DNA of 49,604 bases from NCBI GenBank assembly GCA_015490875.1, contig WFWZ01000383.1:1-49604 (forward strand), read 5' to 3'. Under the pieces are notes generated by a model, which searched no databases, was not told the DNA's origin, and saw only the letters and a list, made by a program, of their open reading frames with translations. This stretch comes from Planctomycetaceae bacterium (GTDB taxonomy: Bacteria; Planctomycetota; Planctomycetia; Pirellulales; Pirellulaceae). Below are positions 1 to 8,080 of this stretch, piece after piece (the stretch's first letter is position 1; every line of letters begins with the position of its first letter). The translations under genes were made by a program, and so were the position numbers.

Positions 1-1118
1 AGGTAGCCATAGAACGCACCATCCTCGACGCCGACCGAATCGAGAAACGAGTTGGCTTGAATCGCCACCAAGGACGGAACATGCAGCCCGGCCATCCTGG
101 CACTCTTCAGTGCCATCAGTTGCCATCCGAAAACGGTCGTGTCTCCCGGTTGCTTGGGAACATACCGCCAACCGCCACCTTCATGTTGCGCATACACAAT
201 GAAGTTGACGCAGCTTTGGGCGTATTCGCGTAACGTCGGATCTCGCGTCAAGCCGTACGCTTCGCAAAGAGCGAGAGTAGCGATGCCGTGAGCGTACATG
301 GTGCCTTCCTGCAAATCGCCACCATGTTCTGTCTGCCGAATGCGGCGCACCAGATAATAGATGCCCTTCTCGACGGTCTCCCGATAAGGAGATTCATTCA
401 TGTGCGTGTGGTTGCGGCCGAGGAAACACAGGAGTGCCAATCCTGTGGCACCGGTGGTATTGGAAAGGTCGCTCGAGTTGCGACAGCGCCCGTTGCAGGG
501 CTCGTCTTTCAGCCCAAAGGTCCAAGAGCCGTTCGAGTGCTGATGGCGCTGGAGCCATTCCAGGCCGGCTTCGACCGCCCCTTCGGTTATGTCGCCACCT
601 CCGCCATCTTTCACGAGCGCCGCTCGAGCCGCCGCATCTCGTCCCTCCCAGCCGCCCCCATCGGGTCGGATGTAATCCTCCATCATCCGTTCCCGCATTT
701 TTTCAGAGAAGACACCGTCGGGCACCGGAGGTGACGTCGATGCGTCACTTTCGAGTGGTACGGCCATGGCGACTCCCGACGAGAGAAAGGGCTCGTCGAC
801 CTCCGGCGGTTCCTCTTGGGACAACTCCAGCGGCGGGAAGGTCACGTCCCCCTCGCCGCCACCGAGTTCCATGCCGGGATCCTCTTCCCACGTCGCCACG
901 GCGAGCTGCCGGTTTTCCTCGATCGGCCCGGAAAGTGTCCAGAACGCGAGCACGACCAGCAAAAGAGCGTGGATCAGAAAAGAGGCCAGACAACTTCCGA
1001 CCGACCGCTTCGTTTCCGTGGCCAAGAGGCGCGGTTCAGGCGCCGGCGCGTCCCGAACCGCACTCGCCTCGTTCGGCGGTGCCGCAGCGGCAGGCGGAAG
1101 TTCGGTTTGGCACGGCAT
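1..1118 (-). CDS. Membrane-anchored prenyltransferase/squalene-cyclase-like repeat protein (3' end beyond window)
   Basis: About 372 codons are visible and the gene runs off the left edge. The ATG at 1118 is the only start before in-frame stops further upstream. Residues 1-40 are Pro/Ala-rich and followed by one membrane segment at about 42-63 (SFLIHALLLVVLAFWTL), then an acidic linker. From about residue 165 come alpha-toroid repeats with the family's Gly-x-W signatures, for example GAVEAGLEWLQRHQ, NGSWTFG and GGGWRYV, spaced about 50-60 residues apart. This matches the prenyltransferase/squalene-oxidase-repeat proteins common in planctomycetes. These are usually not true cyclases, and no DxDD cyclase motif is seen in the visible part. 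The substrate is unknown. The topology (short cytoplasmic N-terminus, repeats outside) is inferred. Confidence 0.8.
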   Translation of the reverse strand, partial: MPCQTELPPAAAAPPNEASAVRDAPAPEPRLLATETKRSVGSCLASFLIHALLLVVLAFWTLSGPIEENRQLAVATWEEDPGMELGGGEGDVTFPPLELSQEEPPEVDEPFLSSGVAMAVPLESDASTSPPVPDGVFSEKMRERMMEDYIRPDGGGWEGRDAAARAALVKDGGGGDITEGAVEAGLEWLQRHQHSNGSWTFGLKDEPCNGRCRNSSDLSNTTGATGLALLCFLGRNHTHMNESPYRETVEKGIYYLVRRIRQTEHGGDLQEGTMYAHGIATLALCEAYGLTRDPTLREYAQSCVNFIVYAQHEGGGWRYVPKQPGDTTVFGWQLMALKSARMAGLHVPSLVAIQANSFLDSVGVEDGAFYGY

Positions 1119-1320
1119 GCTGAACCAATGGGCAACGTGGAAACAGAACCTTTGGCAACGGCGTCACCCCACGCCGTATCATCTCTGGCATCGACCTCGC
1201 GGGCAACAAACTTTGCGCAGACTAGCCATCCTCCCATCATTATAAGCCGTCCAGGGCGGCACGACCGACGCAAACGGCGTTTTCCCGATGACTATCCCGA
1301 TCGAAACTGGGTGGAATCTC

Positions 1321-2097
1321 TCACTCGCGGGACAACCCCGGCCATGGGATCGTCCCGGTGTGGAGAGCGGTGGCGGTGAGGACACCACGACAACCCGCCG
1401 CCAAAGCGGCCTGCACGTCGGCAGGCGTGCGAATCCCACCTCCCAGGAACAGCCGCAGCCGGGGAAACTCGCAGTGGAGCTCCCTACAAAGCTCCAGAGC
1501 GGCCGGACCGCCGCCGGTTCCCACGACGGTGAGCTCCAGCACGATGACATCTTGAATCCCCGCATCTACAGCGGCTCGCACCCAAGCGTGAGCACCGGTG
1601 GATGATTCCGAATCGTTGGTCAGCGGCCGGCCTTCCCTGAGATCCAGGCTGAAAACCGGTTCGTGCGTGGCCAGTGCCGCGGCCACTGGGCGGAGGTTCT
1701 CCGGGTGGACAAGAGTCTCGAGGCCCAGTATCGGGCGCAGTGACGGCCGGTCCCCCCATGCTTCCTCGAGAGATTCGGCATCTCGAGTCGTCTGGATGCC
1801 CGTGTCGATCCAGAATTCGCGTCCGAGTTCGGATAGACGGAGATAGAGCTTATGCTGCGGCGGCGATCCACCAATGGCATTCAGGTCGGCGACGTAGATG
1901 CGAGGGAAGTGGGAAGCGAAGCGAGTCGCCAAGTGGTAGGGCTCCGACGGAGCAGAAAAGTGTTCTTCGAGCGGCCGGTAGGTATGCCGCTCGCCGCACC
2001 GCGCGTGAACGGCCCTTCCCTCCAGCACGTCGATGACGGGCACGATGGCCTCAGGAGGCAAAGCGTTCGGTTCGGCGACGGGAGACGGGGAGGTCAT
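1321..2097 (-). CDS. HisA/HisF-family TIM-barrel protein
   Basis: 258 residues with a (beta/alpha)8 layout like phosphoribosylformimino-AICAR-ribotide isomerase. It opens with VPVIDVLEGRAVHA (HisA usually has IPAIDL.xGxvVrl) and shows YVADLNAIGG after strand 2, FWIDTGI and a C-terminal phosphate-binding LFLGGGIRTPADV. It lacks the usual HisA N-terminal substrate loop and no other his gene is nearby, so a role in histidine synthesis is doubtful. A HisA-related family (TIGR00734) is known from methanogens and from bacteria with methanopterin-linked C1 genes, including planctomycetes; this gene may belong there, which is inference. No clear ribosome binding site precedes the ATG. Confidence 0.72.
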   Translation of the reverse strand: MTSPSPVAEPNALPPEAIVPVIDVLEGRAVHARCGERHTYRPLEEHFSAPSEPYHLATRFASHFPRIYVADLNAIGGSPPQHKLYLRLSELGREFWIDTGIQTTRDAESLEEAWGDRPSLRPILGLETLVHPENLRPVAAALATHEPVFSLDLREGRPLTNDSESSTGAHAWVRAAVDAGIQDVIVLELTVVGTGGGPAALELCRELHCEFPRLRLFLGGGIRTPADVQAALAAGCRGVLTATALHTGTIPWPGLSRE

Positions 2098-2527
2098 CGT
2101 TGGCTGGTCAGCTGTGGACGTGGACGGAATCGCTCGAGGAACGACATCGCCGCTCCAAGTGACAGCGGAGCGGTGGGCGAATTTTACAACGCCTCGTGCA
2201 ACATTCGGGAGGGACTCGAGAGATCTCCGCTCTGCCCTCGTTCCTGCCCCTAGATCGCAACTACTTATACAATTTGACCTTAAGAGCAGCGACCCAAAAG
2301 TCCGGGAAAAAAATCCATCTTTGGCATTGAAGCTGCCGAATGTATAAGCACGGCCCCGCGTCCGATTGTGACGGCTGGGGGGAGTCTACCGGTTAGGCAG
2401 GTTCGGTTCAAATGGCCGGGCGTCGGTGGTCTCCACGAGAGAGGATGATTGTTCGAGGCGAACGGTGCGGAAGGAAACGCCTGCTCGCCCCAGTGCTACT
2501 CGAAATCGCCATTGGAGGGCCTTTGGA
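2098..2527. other. Divergent intergenic region (hisA-like / ompH-like)
   Basis: 430 non-coding bases separate two divergent genes. The right half holds a good sigma-70 promoter for the chaperone gene (listed separately). A TATAAG hexamer on the minus strand at 2264-2269 could be a -10 box for the hisA-like gene, but no matching -35 is seen. No RNA gene was recognised. Confidence 0.5.
2321..2348 (+). promoter_or_regulatory. Sigma-70-type promoter for the OmpH-like gene
   Basis: TTGGCA (2321-2326), a 16-base spacer and TATAAG (2343-2348) match the primary sigma consensus at 4/6 and 5/6 positions. The predicted start near 2355 would leave a leader of about 170 bases before the ATG at 2528. Confidence 0.55.
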
Positions 2528-3115
2528 ATGAAACTCGCATGGATGCCCGCGTTGCTCCTGATTCTGGCGTGCGGAACCACGGCATCGGCTCAGACAGGTG
2601 GCGGCTATGTCGCCGTGCTCGATTTGCAGAAGGTGCTCGAGCAGCACCCCCGACTTCAAGCGCAGCTCAAGGCGATCCGCCAGGAGTACAAATCGTTCCA
2701 GCAATCGGTGCTTGCCAAGCAGCAGGACCTGCGCAAGCGAGCTCAAAAGCTGCAAGAGTTGAGCCCCGGGAGTCCCGACTTCAAGCAGCTTCAGGCGGAA
2801 CTGGCTCGGATCGAGTCGACGACCGCCGTCGATGCCAAGCTGAAGCAGAAAGAGTTCTTCACGCGCGAGGCGAAGGCGCACTATGAGGCGTATCGCGACA
2901 TCACCGATGCGGTGGCACGCGTCGCAGCGCGCCACAACATCGTCCTTGTCCTGCGTTACGACAGCAAGCAGATCGACCCGGACAATCGAGCGTCGATCGC
3001 CGAAGGCTTGATGCGGAGCGTCGTCTATCAGCACAAACTGGATATCACGGACATGGTTGTGCAAGAACTGGGCGGCGCAGCTGCGCAGGTTCCTGCAACG
3101 AACATCCGTCGCTAA
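2528..3115 (+). CDS. OmpH/Skp-family periplasmic chaperone-like protein
   Basis: 195 residues from the ATG at 2528, chosen because it begins a clean signal sequence (MKLAWMPALLLILACGTTASAQ); longer in-frame starts lack one. The mature part starts with YVAVLDLQKVLEQHP, the Skp beta-strand signature, followed by a long charged helix pair (about residues 45-125, rich in Gln, Lys and Leu) and a C-terminal beta segment. Skp proteins are trimeric 'tentacle' chaperones that carry outer-membrane proteins across the periplasm. The ILAC sequence before Cys15 could act as a lipobox, so lipid anchoring is an alternative to cleavage after ASA. It has its own promoter and terminator, so it is probably monocistronic. 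Confidence 0.85.
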   Translation: MKLAWMPALLLILACGTTASAQTGGGYVAVLDLQKVLEQHPRLQAQLKAIRQEYKSFQQSVLAKQQDLRKRAQKLQELSPGSPDFKQLQAELARIESTTAVDAKLKQKEFFTREAKAHYEAYRDITDAVARVAARHNIVLVLRYDSKQIDPDNRASIAEGLMRSVVYQHKLDITDMVVQELGGAAAQVPATNIRR

Positions 3116-3224
3116 GTGCCCGAGAAAGGAACCAAAGACACATACGTGTCGCTAGGGTGCTGCAACGCGCTGTGCCCTGCTCGAGGCGACCTCGAATCTG
3201 AAGGCGTGTTCGAGTAGCAGGAGG

Positions 3225-3266
3225 GAGCCGGTCGGGTCATCAAGGCCAGACCGGCTCTCTTTTTTC
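3225..3266 (+). terminator. Rho-independent terminator of the OmpH-like gene
   Basis: A 9-bp stem, GAGCCGGTC (3225-3233) with GACCGGCTC (3249-3257), and a 15-base loop are followed by a T-rich run to 3266. The right arm and T run lie inside the last codons of the convergent enoyl-CoA hydratase gene. Confidence 0.85.
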
Positions 3267-4022
3267 CAAGAATGCGGCCAGCCCTTCGGCGGCCGCTTCC
3301 GTCGTTCGCGCCGCCGCGCTGGCAGCGGCTCCCGCGGCAATACGCGTGAAGAGCTGTTCACCCACGGTTTCGTTGATCATCTGTTTCGTCAGTTGCACGG
3401 CTTCACGTGCGGAAAGAGCGATCGTCTCCGCCAAGGCGTGTCCCCGAGCCCAAAGAGCGTCATGGTCGACGAGCTCGTGGTAGATTCCCAGATCATGGGC
3501 TTGCTCAGCGGAGATGAGCTCCGCGGTGAGCAGGAGTCGTGCCGCCTGCCCGGGAGGGATGCGGAAAGCCAAGAGGGGTGCCACCATGCCGGCAACAATA
3601 CCGCGGCGCGGTTCCGGAAGCCCGAACCGAGCGTCGGGAGAGGCGATGACGATGTCGCTGGCGAGCACCAGCCCCGCGCCGCCGGCTACGGCCGGACCGT
3701 TCACGGCGGCGATGATCGGTTTGGGAAAACGAAGCATGAACTCGACGAGTTCCCGATAGATTTGCGAATCATATTGCCACATCTGCTGGGCGTCGTCGCG
3801 TTTGGCCGTTTCCTTCATCTCGGCGAGATCCATGCCGGCGCAAAAGGCGGTGCCGCTACCCGTGAGGATCACCGCGCGCACACGTCGCTCCTGGTGAAGG
3901 TCTTCCAAAGCTTGGTGAAGATCGCGAATCATCGACCGAGAAAGAGCATTGCGCTTTTCGGATCGGTTCAGCACGATCGTGCCGCTGGGATAGTGGCACT
4001 TCACCTGAATCATCGGTTCCAT
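3240..4022 (-). CDS. Enoyl-CoA hydratase/isomerase family protein
   Basis: 260 residues, the usual crotonase length. The CoA/oxyanion-hole region FCAGMDLAEM (about residues 60-70) and the second oxyanion segment GPAVAGGAGLVLASDIVIA are clear, and LPEPRRGIVAG carries a Glu where hydratases place one catalytic acid. Last gene of a four-gene operon: it starts 6 bases after the AtuA C-terminal-domain gene, whose stop overlaps the AGGAG ribosome binding site. With the upstream carboxyltransferase it could hydrate a methylglutaconyl-CoA-like intermediate in leucine/isovalerate or acyclic-terpene-type breakdown. The substrate is inferred from context. Confidence 0.87.
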   Translation of the reverse strand: MEPMIQVKCHYPSGTIVLNRSEKRNALSRSMIRDLHQALEDLHQERRVRAVILTGSGTAFCAGMDLAEMKETAKRDDAQQMWQYDSQIYRELVEFMLRFPKPIIAAVNGPAVAGGAGLVLASDIVIASPDARFGLPEPRRGIVAGMVAPLLAFRIPPGQAARLLLTAELISAEQAHDLGIYHELVDHDALWARGHALAETIALSAREAVQLTKQMINETVGEQLFTRIAAGAAASAAARTTEAAAEGLAAFLEKREPVWP

Positions 4023-4028
4023 CGCCGG

Positions 4029-4361
4029 TTACTCCTGCCTCGCAAGACTCGAAGGTGCATCGGGACAAGGCAATTCCAGGATCGCCGTTCCCAGCAACTT
4101 GCCCTGGGTATCGGTGCGGAGTGACAAGCTGCCTCCTCCGTCAAGCACATCATACAAGACGAAGTTGAGAGCTCGCACGCTGGGGACGGCGAATCGTTCC
4201 ACGCGCGATGGTGAGAGCCCGGCGAAAAAGTCGGCCACTCGCTGCGCCGTAAGATGGTTCTGCAACCAACCGAATGCCTCAGACGACCGCGCGACGACAA
4301 CGATGTTCGCGTGGTTGCCCTTGTCCCCACTTCGTGCCGAAGCCAGATCCCCGAGATTCAT
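4029..4361 (-). CDS. AtuA-like C-terminal (ferredoxin-fold-like) domain protein, stand-alone
   Basis: 110 residues beginning with LGDLASARSGDKGNHANI, the hallmark of the AtuA C-terminal domain (SGDKGxxxNI). It then shows NFVLYDVLDGGGSLSLRTD and a short acidic tail. In many AtuA proteins this module is fused to the DUF1446 body; here it is a separate gene 15 bases downstream of that body, so the two products probably form one complex. Its biochemical role is not established for the family. Confidence 0.85.
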   Translation of the reverse strand: MNLGDLASARSGDKGNHANIVVVARSSEAFGWLQNHLTAQRVADFFAGLSPSRVERFAVPSVRALNFVLYDVLDGGGSLSLRTDTQGKLLGTAILELPCPDAPSSLARQE

Positions 4362-4376
4362 GGCGATGGTTTCTCC

Positions 4377-5783
4377 TCATTGCACACCTTCCGACCGCCA
4401 TTCGTCGGCGCTTCGGACAGCAACGCTCACGTGCGGATCGACCAACGCTTTCGGAACCGTCGTGGGCCAAAAGGCGTAGACGGGCCGGATCGGCTGCCGA
4501 GCCGTCGTGTAGCCACCCAGACCGGCCGGGCCGCTGGTCACCAGTGGCGCCCACTCGCGTGAGAACCGCTCGAGCGCCGCGCGGTCCCGTCCTGCCACGG
4601 CGATCCGCAGCACAACTTCTCGAAGTTCGGAAGCTTGCGAAACGTTGGAGCGTTCCCTCGGTGCGGACGCACCGGTCCCCAGTTTTTCGACGCAGATTCG
4701 GTCGAGCTCGAACCCGGCTCGGCGGACACGTTCCAACAAGATCGAGGCGACGGCATCGGCCTTGCGTAAACAATCTCTCCCATAGACGACAAGCTGCCCT
4801 GCCGTCTGATAGCCGGCTCGGTAGGCGGCCGACACCTTGTACCGATCCGGTACGAAGGGAGCTCGCGCTCCGGAAACGGCGACCGTGTCCGGAGCAATTT
4901 GCTCGAGTTTCACTTGAGACAAGTCGAGAGCCAGATCGGGCGTGAGGTAGGCGCTCGGGTCCCCCACTTCGTAAAGCAACTGCTCGGTGACCGTCTGCAC
5001 GGTGACGGCGCCCCCGGTTCCCGGTGGCTTGGTAATCGCAACTTGCCCTTCCGGCCCCAATTCGGCGATCGGGTAGCCGACATCGGCGAGCGACATCCCT
5101 TCCCAATCGGTCGTGTACCCACCGGTCACCTGCGCTCCACATTCGATCAGGTGTCCGGCGAGAGTCGCCTGAGCGAGCCGGTCGAGGTCGTCTGCTTCCC
5201 AGCCGAAAGCGTACCGCGCAGGACCGACTGTCAGCGATGCGTCGGCCACTCGACCAGTGATGACGATGTCGGCTCCCTCCCGAAGCGCCTCGACGATCGG
5301 AGAGGCTCCGAGATATGCATTGGCGCTGACCAGTTGCGAACGGACTTCGGCGAGACTCCGGCCGTGATCCAGATGTTCCAAAGCTTCTCCTGCTTCGAGC
5401 CACCCGTCAATGCTCGCCATTATATCGTCACCCGTGACGATCCCGATGCGCAGGTGGCTCAAGCCGTTTCGGCAGAGGATTTCGGAGGCCGCTTGAGCGC
5501 ACGCCTGCGCATTCATGCCTCCCGCATTCGTCACGATTCTCGGAGCCTCTCCTCTCTGCAAAGCATCTACGAGTGTTTCGAGAACGTAGAGGAAGTCGCG
5601 GGCGTAGCCTTGTGAGGAGTCCTTTTCGCGCTGGCGGGCCAGGATCGAAAGAGTCAATTCGGCCAAGTATTCGAGCGTCAGGAAATCGAGTCGGCCATCG
5701 CGGACGAGGTCGCGTGGGGCATCGAGTTGATCGCCGTAGAACCCACAGCCGTTGCCGATCCGGATGGTCGAAGTGGCGTTCAT
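4377..5783 (-). CDS. AtuA-family (DUF1446) acyclic terpene utilization-like protein
   Basis: 468 residues, matching the DUF1446 body without its C-terminal module. Family features visible are IRIGNGCGFYGDQLDAP at the N-terminus, IVTNAGGMNAQACA (about 87-101), DIVITGRVADASLTVGP (about 198-215) and the glycine-rich GGYTTDWEG. AtuA proteins occur beside geranoyl-CoA or methylcrotonyl-CoA carboxylase genes in acyclic terpene and branched-chain acyl-CoA catabolism; the reaction is unproven. The 10-base gap to the upstream carboxyltransferase supports the same context here. Confidence 0.87.
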   Translation of the reverse strand: MNATSTIRIGNGCGFYGDQLDAPRDLVRDGRLDFLTLEYLAELTLSILARQREKDSSQGYARDFLYVLETLVDALQRGEAPRIVTNAGGMNAQACAQAASEILCRNGLSHLRIGIVTGDDIMASIDGWLEAGEALEHLDHGRSLAEVRSQLVSANAYLGASPIVEALREGADIVITGRVADASLTVGPARYAFGWEADDLDRLAQATLAGHLIECGAQVTGGYTTDWEGMSLADVGYPIAELGPEGQVAITKPPGTGGAVTVQTVTEQLLYEVGDPSAYLTPDLALDLSQVKLEQIAPDTVAVSGARAPFVPDRYKVSAAYRAGYQTAGQLVVYGRDCLRKADAVASILLERVRRAGFELDRICVEKLGTGASAPRERSNVSQASELREVVLRIAVAGRDRAALERFSREWAPLVTSGPAGLGGYTTARQPIRPVYAFWPTTVPKALVDPHVSVAVRSADEWRSEGVQ

Positions 5784-5793
5784 GTCCGATACG

Positions 5794-7440
5794 TTACACT
5801 TGAAAGACGCCCAGCTTCAGCGGCTCGTCCGACGCCCAACGCGTCACGAGTTCCAACGACTGGATCAGAACGGTTCGGGTCTCTTCCGGGGCGATGATGG
5901 CATCGACCCAGCCTCGCGACGCGGCGTAGCGAACATCCATCTGTCTCTCATAGTCAGCCTGAACCCGCTCGCGCAGCTCTTCCATTTCCGCCGCATCGAC
6001 CTCGTGTCCTTGGCGTTTGAGGCTGGCGATGGTGATGTCCAGCAGCGTCGAGGTAGCCTGTTCGCCTCCCATCACCGCGCAGTGGCAGCGAGGCCATGCG
6101 TAGATGAACCGCGGGTCGAAAGCCTTGCCACAAAGTGCGTAGTTTCCAGCCCCGAACGAGCCTCCGACGATCGTCGTGATCTTGGGAACGCGCGAATTGC
6201 TGACGGCGTTGACGAGTTTGGCTCCCGCCTTGATGATGCCGGCTCGTTCACTCTCCCGGCCGACCATGAAACCGTTGACGTCTTGGAAGAAGAGAATGGG
6301 AATCCAGTCCTGGTTGCAATTGAGCACGAAGCGAGCCGCTTTTTCGGCGCTGTCGACGTAGATGACGCCGCCGAACTGGTACTGGCCTTCGGCTGTCTTC
6401 ACGCGTGTGCGCTGGTTCGCCACGATCCCGACGGGGAACCCTCCGATACGGGCGGTGCCGCAGACGAGCGTCTTTCCGTACTCGGGCTTGTATTCGTCGA
6501 ACGAATCGGCGTCGACGAGACACTCGAGCAAGTCCCGGACGTCGTAGACGGCTTGCGCGTCGGGAGGGACGATCTCGAGGATCGATGAGACAGGACGGCT
6601 CGGATCGCGAGACTCGCGGCGCCGATACGGCGGCGACGGCCCAGTCGTACAGCCGCGATTGGCGATAAGGTGACGCAGACGTGTCAGGCATGCCCGGTCG
6701 TCGGGTTCGCGGTAGTCGATCGTGCCGCTAATGCCGGCATGCATGGCGGCTCCCCCGAGTTCCTCGCTGCTGACTTGCTGGCCGATGGCGCTTTTGACGA
6801 GTGCCGGACCGGCCAGATAGAGTCCCGATCCGTCGGTCATCAGGAGCTTGTCGCACAGGACGGGAAGATACCCGCCGCCAGCGACGCAGTTGCCCATGAT
6901 GGCGGCGATCTGCGGGATGCCGGCTGCCGAGAGTATCGCGTTGTTGCGAAAGATGCGCCCAAAGTCGTCCTCGTCGGGAAAGACATCTTCTTGAAGCGGA
7001 AGGAAGATCCCGGCCGAGTCGACAAGGTAGACCAGAGGAAGGCGGTTCTGGAAAGCGATCCGCTGGGCTCGAAGCACCTTCTTGGCCGTCGCGGGAAAAA
7101 ACGCTCCCGCTTTCACCGTCGCATCATTGGCGATCACCACATGAGGCTCGCCTTCGATCTGACCGATCACCGTCACAACGCCGGCGGCAGGAGCTCCACC
7201 ATACTCGAGGTACATCCCGTGCGCGGCCCACAATCCCAACTCGAGGACCGGGGCTCCGGGATCGAGCAGGAGTTCGAGGCGTTCGCGAGCAGTGAGGCGG
7301 CCTTTGGAGTGTTGTCGCTCGATCGCCTTGGAGCCTCCACCCTGTCGGATCCGCTCCGCCTCCGCAGCCAACTCTTGCCACAGCTTGGCCCAGGCCTCGA
7401 CGGAGGAACCGGGAGCGGGCGAATCCGAGGGTACCGTCAT
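5794..7440 (-). CDS. Acyl-CoA carboxylase carboxyltransferase (beta) subunit, methylcrotonyl/geranoyl-CoA type
   Basis: 548 residues, the length of biotin-dependent carboxyltransferase beta subunits. The N-half crotonase-like domain has GGAPAAGVVTVIGQIEG, LVYLVDSAGIFLPLQ and MGNCVAGGGYLPVLCD. The C-half has ILFFQDVNGFMVGRESE, IVGGSFGAGNYALCG and WPRCHCAVMGGEQA. These features are closest to methylcrotonyl-CoA carboxylase beta (MccB/AtuC). First gene of the operon. It needs a biotin-carboxylase/biotin-carrier alpha subunit, and none is encoded in the window, so the partner must lie elsewhere. No strong ribosome binding site precedes its ATG. Confidence 0.9.
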   Translation of the reverse strand: MTVPSDSPAPGSSVEAWAKLWQELAAEAERIRQGGGSKAIERQHSKGRLTARERLELLLDPGAPVLELGLWAAHGMYLEYGGAPAAGVVTVIGQIEGEPHVVIANDATVKAGAFFPATAKKVLRAQRIAFQNRLPLVYLVDSAGIFLPLQEDVFPDEDDFGRIFRNNAILSAAGIPQIAAIMGNCVAGGGYLPVLCDKLLMTDGSGLYLAGPALVKSAIGQQVSSEELGGAAMHAGISGTIDYREPDDRACLTRLRHLIANRGCTTGPSPPYRRRESRDPSRPVSSILEIVPPDAQAVYDVRDLLECLVDADSFDEYKPEYGKTLVCGTARIGGFPVGIVANQRTRVKTAEGQYQFGGVIYVDSAEKAARFVLNCNQDWIPILFFQDVNGFMVGRESERAGIIKAGAKLVNAVSNSRVPKITTIVGGSFGAGNYALCGKAFDPRFIYAWPRCHCAVMGGEQATSTLLDITIASLKRQGHEVDAAEMEELRERVQADYERQMDVRYAASRGWVDAIIAPEETRTVLIQSLELVTRWASDEPLKLGVFQV

Positions 7441-7570
7441 TGTCGAAACCTGACGTGGAAAAGGAATTGGTTGGTAGCTGGCGAGGTGAGGCCGGCGAAT
7501 CGGCGTGATTTTAGCCGAGTCGGCCGAGGAGTGCGAAGGTGCTCACGCCGAATCGGCGAGGCCCCTTCCC

Positions 7571-7630
7571 CTCTTTGCGACTTAGCGTCTTTGCGCGCCA
7601 CCTTTCCGGAGAACTGGACGTGCGCCGCTC
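7571..7630. repeat. Dispersed intergenic repeat, copy 1 (CGCAAAGACGC family)
   Basis: The complement reads GGCGCACGTC, about 20 variable bases, then GCGCGCAAAGACGC and a second CGCAAAG. The same order of blocks recurs at 46461-46527. It lies 130 bases upstream of the carboxyltransferase gene. Confidence 0.7.
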
Positions 7631-7843
7631 CTTTGAGTCGATCCTGCTTCCAGCCCCCGCAGGCACGCGAATCACGTCCCTCTCCGACCGCCCAAGCCGT
7701 CTCATTTTGAGACAAAGAATCTCAGTCCGAGAAAAACGCAAAGGTGGGGTCGGGGTATGGCCGGAGGGCCCACAGAGATTGCGATTCCGTAAGCACTTTT
7801 ACAGACGATAGATGCGCAATTTTCCTACCGGAGGCTCGACCGA

Positions 7844-7859
7844 TTGGCACGCTACCTGC
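7844..7859 (+). promoter_or_regulatory. Candidate sigma-54 (-24/-12) promoter
   Basis: TTGGCACG followed by CTACCTGC keeps the sigma-54 core: GG at -24 and GC at -12, 11 bases apart, with the full TTGGCACG box. The -12 box is CTGC rather than TTGC. It points toward the terminator at 7893-7931 and the gene at 8081. Confidence 0.5.
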
Positions 7860-7869
7860 GTTAAGAGGC

Positions 7870-7931
7870 CAACGAATGTGATCCCGCTGTGAGGGCGCGG
7901 CTGGCTGAGTGGCTGGTCGCGTCCTTTTTTT
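7870..7931 (+). ncRNA. Candidate short RNA between a sigma-54-like promoter and a terminator
   Basis: A start about 12 bases after the -12 box would give a transcript of roughly 60 nucleotides ending at the T-run. The 3' half is a hairpin and the 5' half is unstructured. No known family is recognised. It is equally possible that the promoter serves the gene at 8081 by read-through. Confidence 0.3.
7893..7931 (+). terminator. Rho-independent terminator
   Basis: GGGCGCG (7893-7899) pairs with CGCGTCC (7918-7924) with one G-U pair and is followed directly by seven T residues (7925-7931). No protein gene lies just upstream on this strand. Confidence 0.55.
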
Positions 7932-8080
7932 GGGCCATCAGAATGGAACGGTTTAGGGGATGGAACGATGGGTTGCCAACGTATAAGTGGGGGATCATGT
8001 TAGGAGTAGAGGCCGTCGCGACCGGAGGCGGTGACTTTTTTCAGGGCGGGTTTCGGGGGGAGCGAGTGTGAGGAGAGGCC

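Larger units (their letters stand above)
7441..8080. other. Long non-coding region between the atu-like operon and a hypothetical gene
   Basis: 640 bases without a convincing gene. It holds a dispersed intergenic repeat (7571-7630), a sigma-54-like promoter (7844-7859) and a hairpin plus T-run (7893-7931). A 60-codon reading frame at 7889-8071 overlaps the terminator and has no ribosome binding site; it is not considered a gene. Confidence 0.6.

Noticed and set aside
2390..2425. A GGTTCAAAT stretch that looks like a tRNA T-loop
   Set aside because: The flanking stem bases do not pair and no anticodon or acceptor stem is found upstream.
6670..7710. Frame opposite the carboxyltransferase gene
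   Set aside because: Antisense shadow; the minus strand has all family motifs.
7889..8071. 60-codon plus-strand frame
   Set aside because: It overlaps the intrinsic terminator, has no ribosome binding site and low-complexity Trp/Gly/Phe content.
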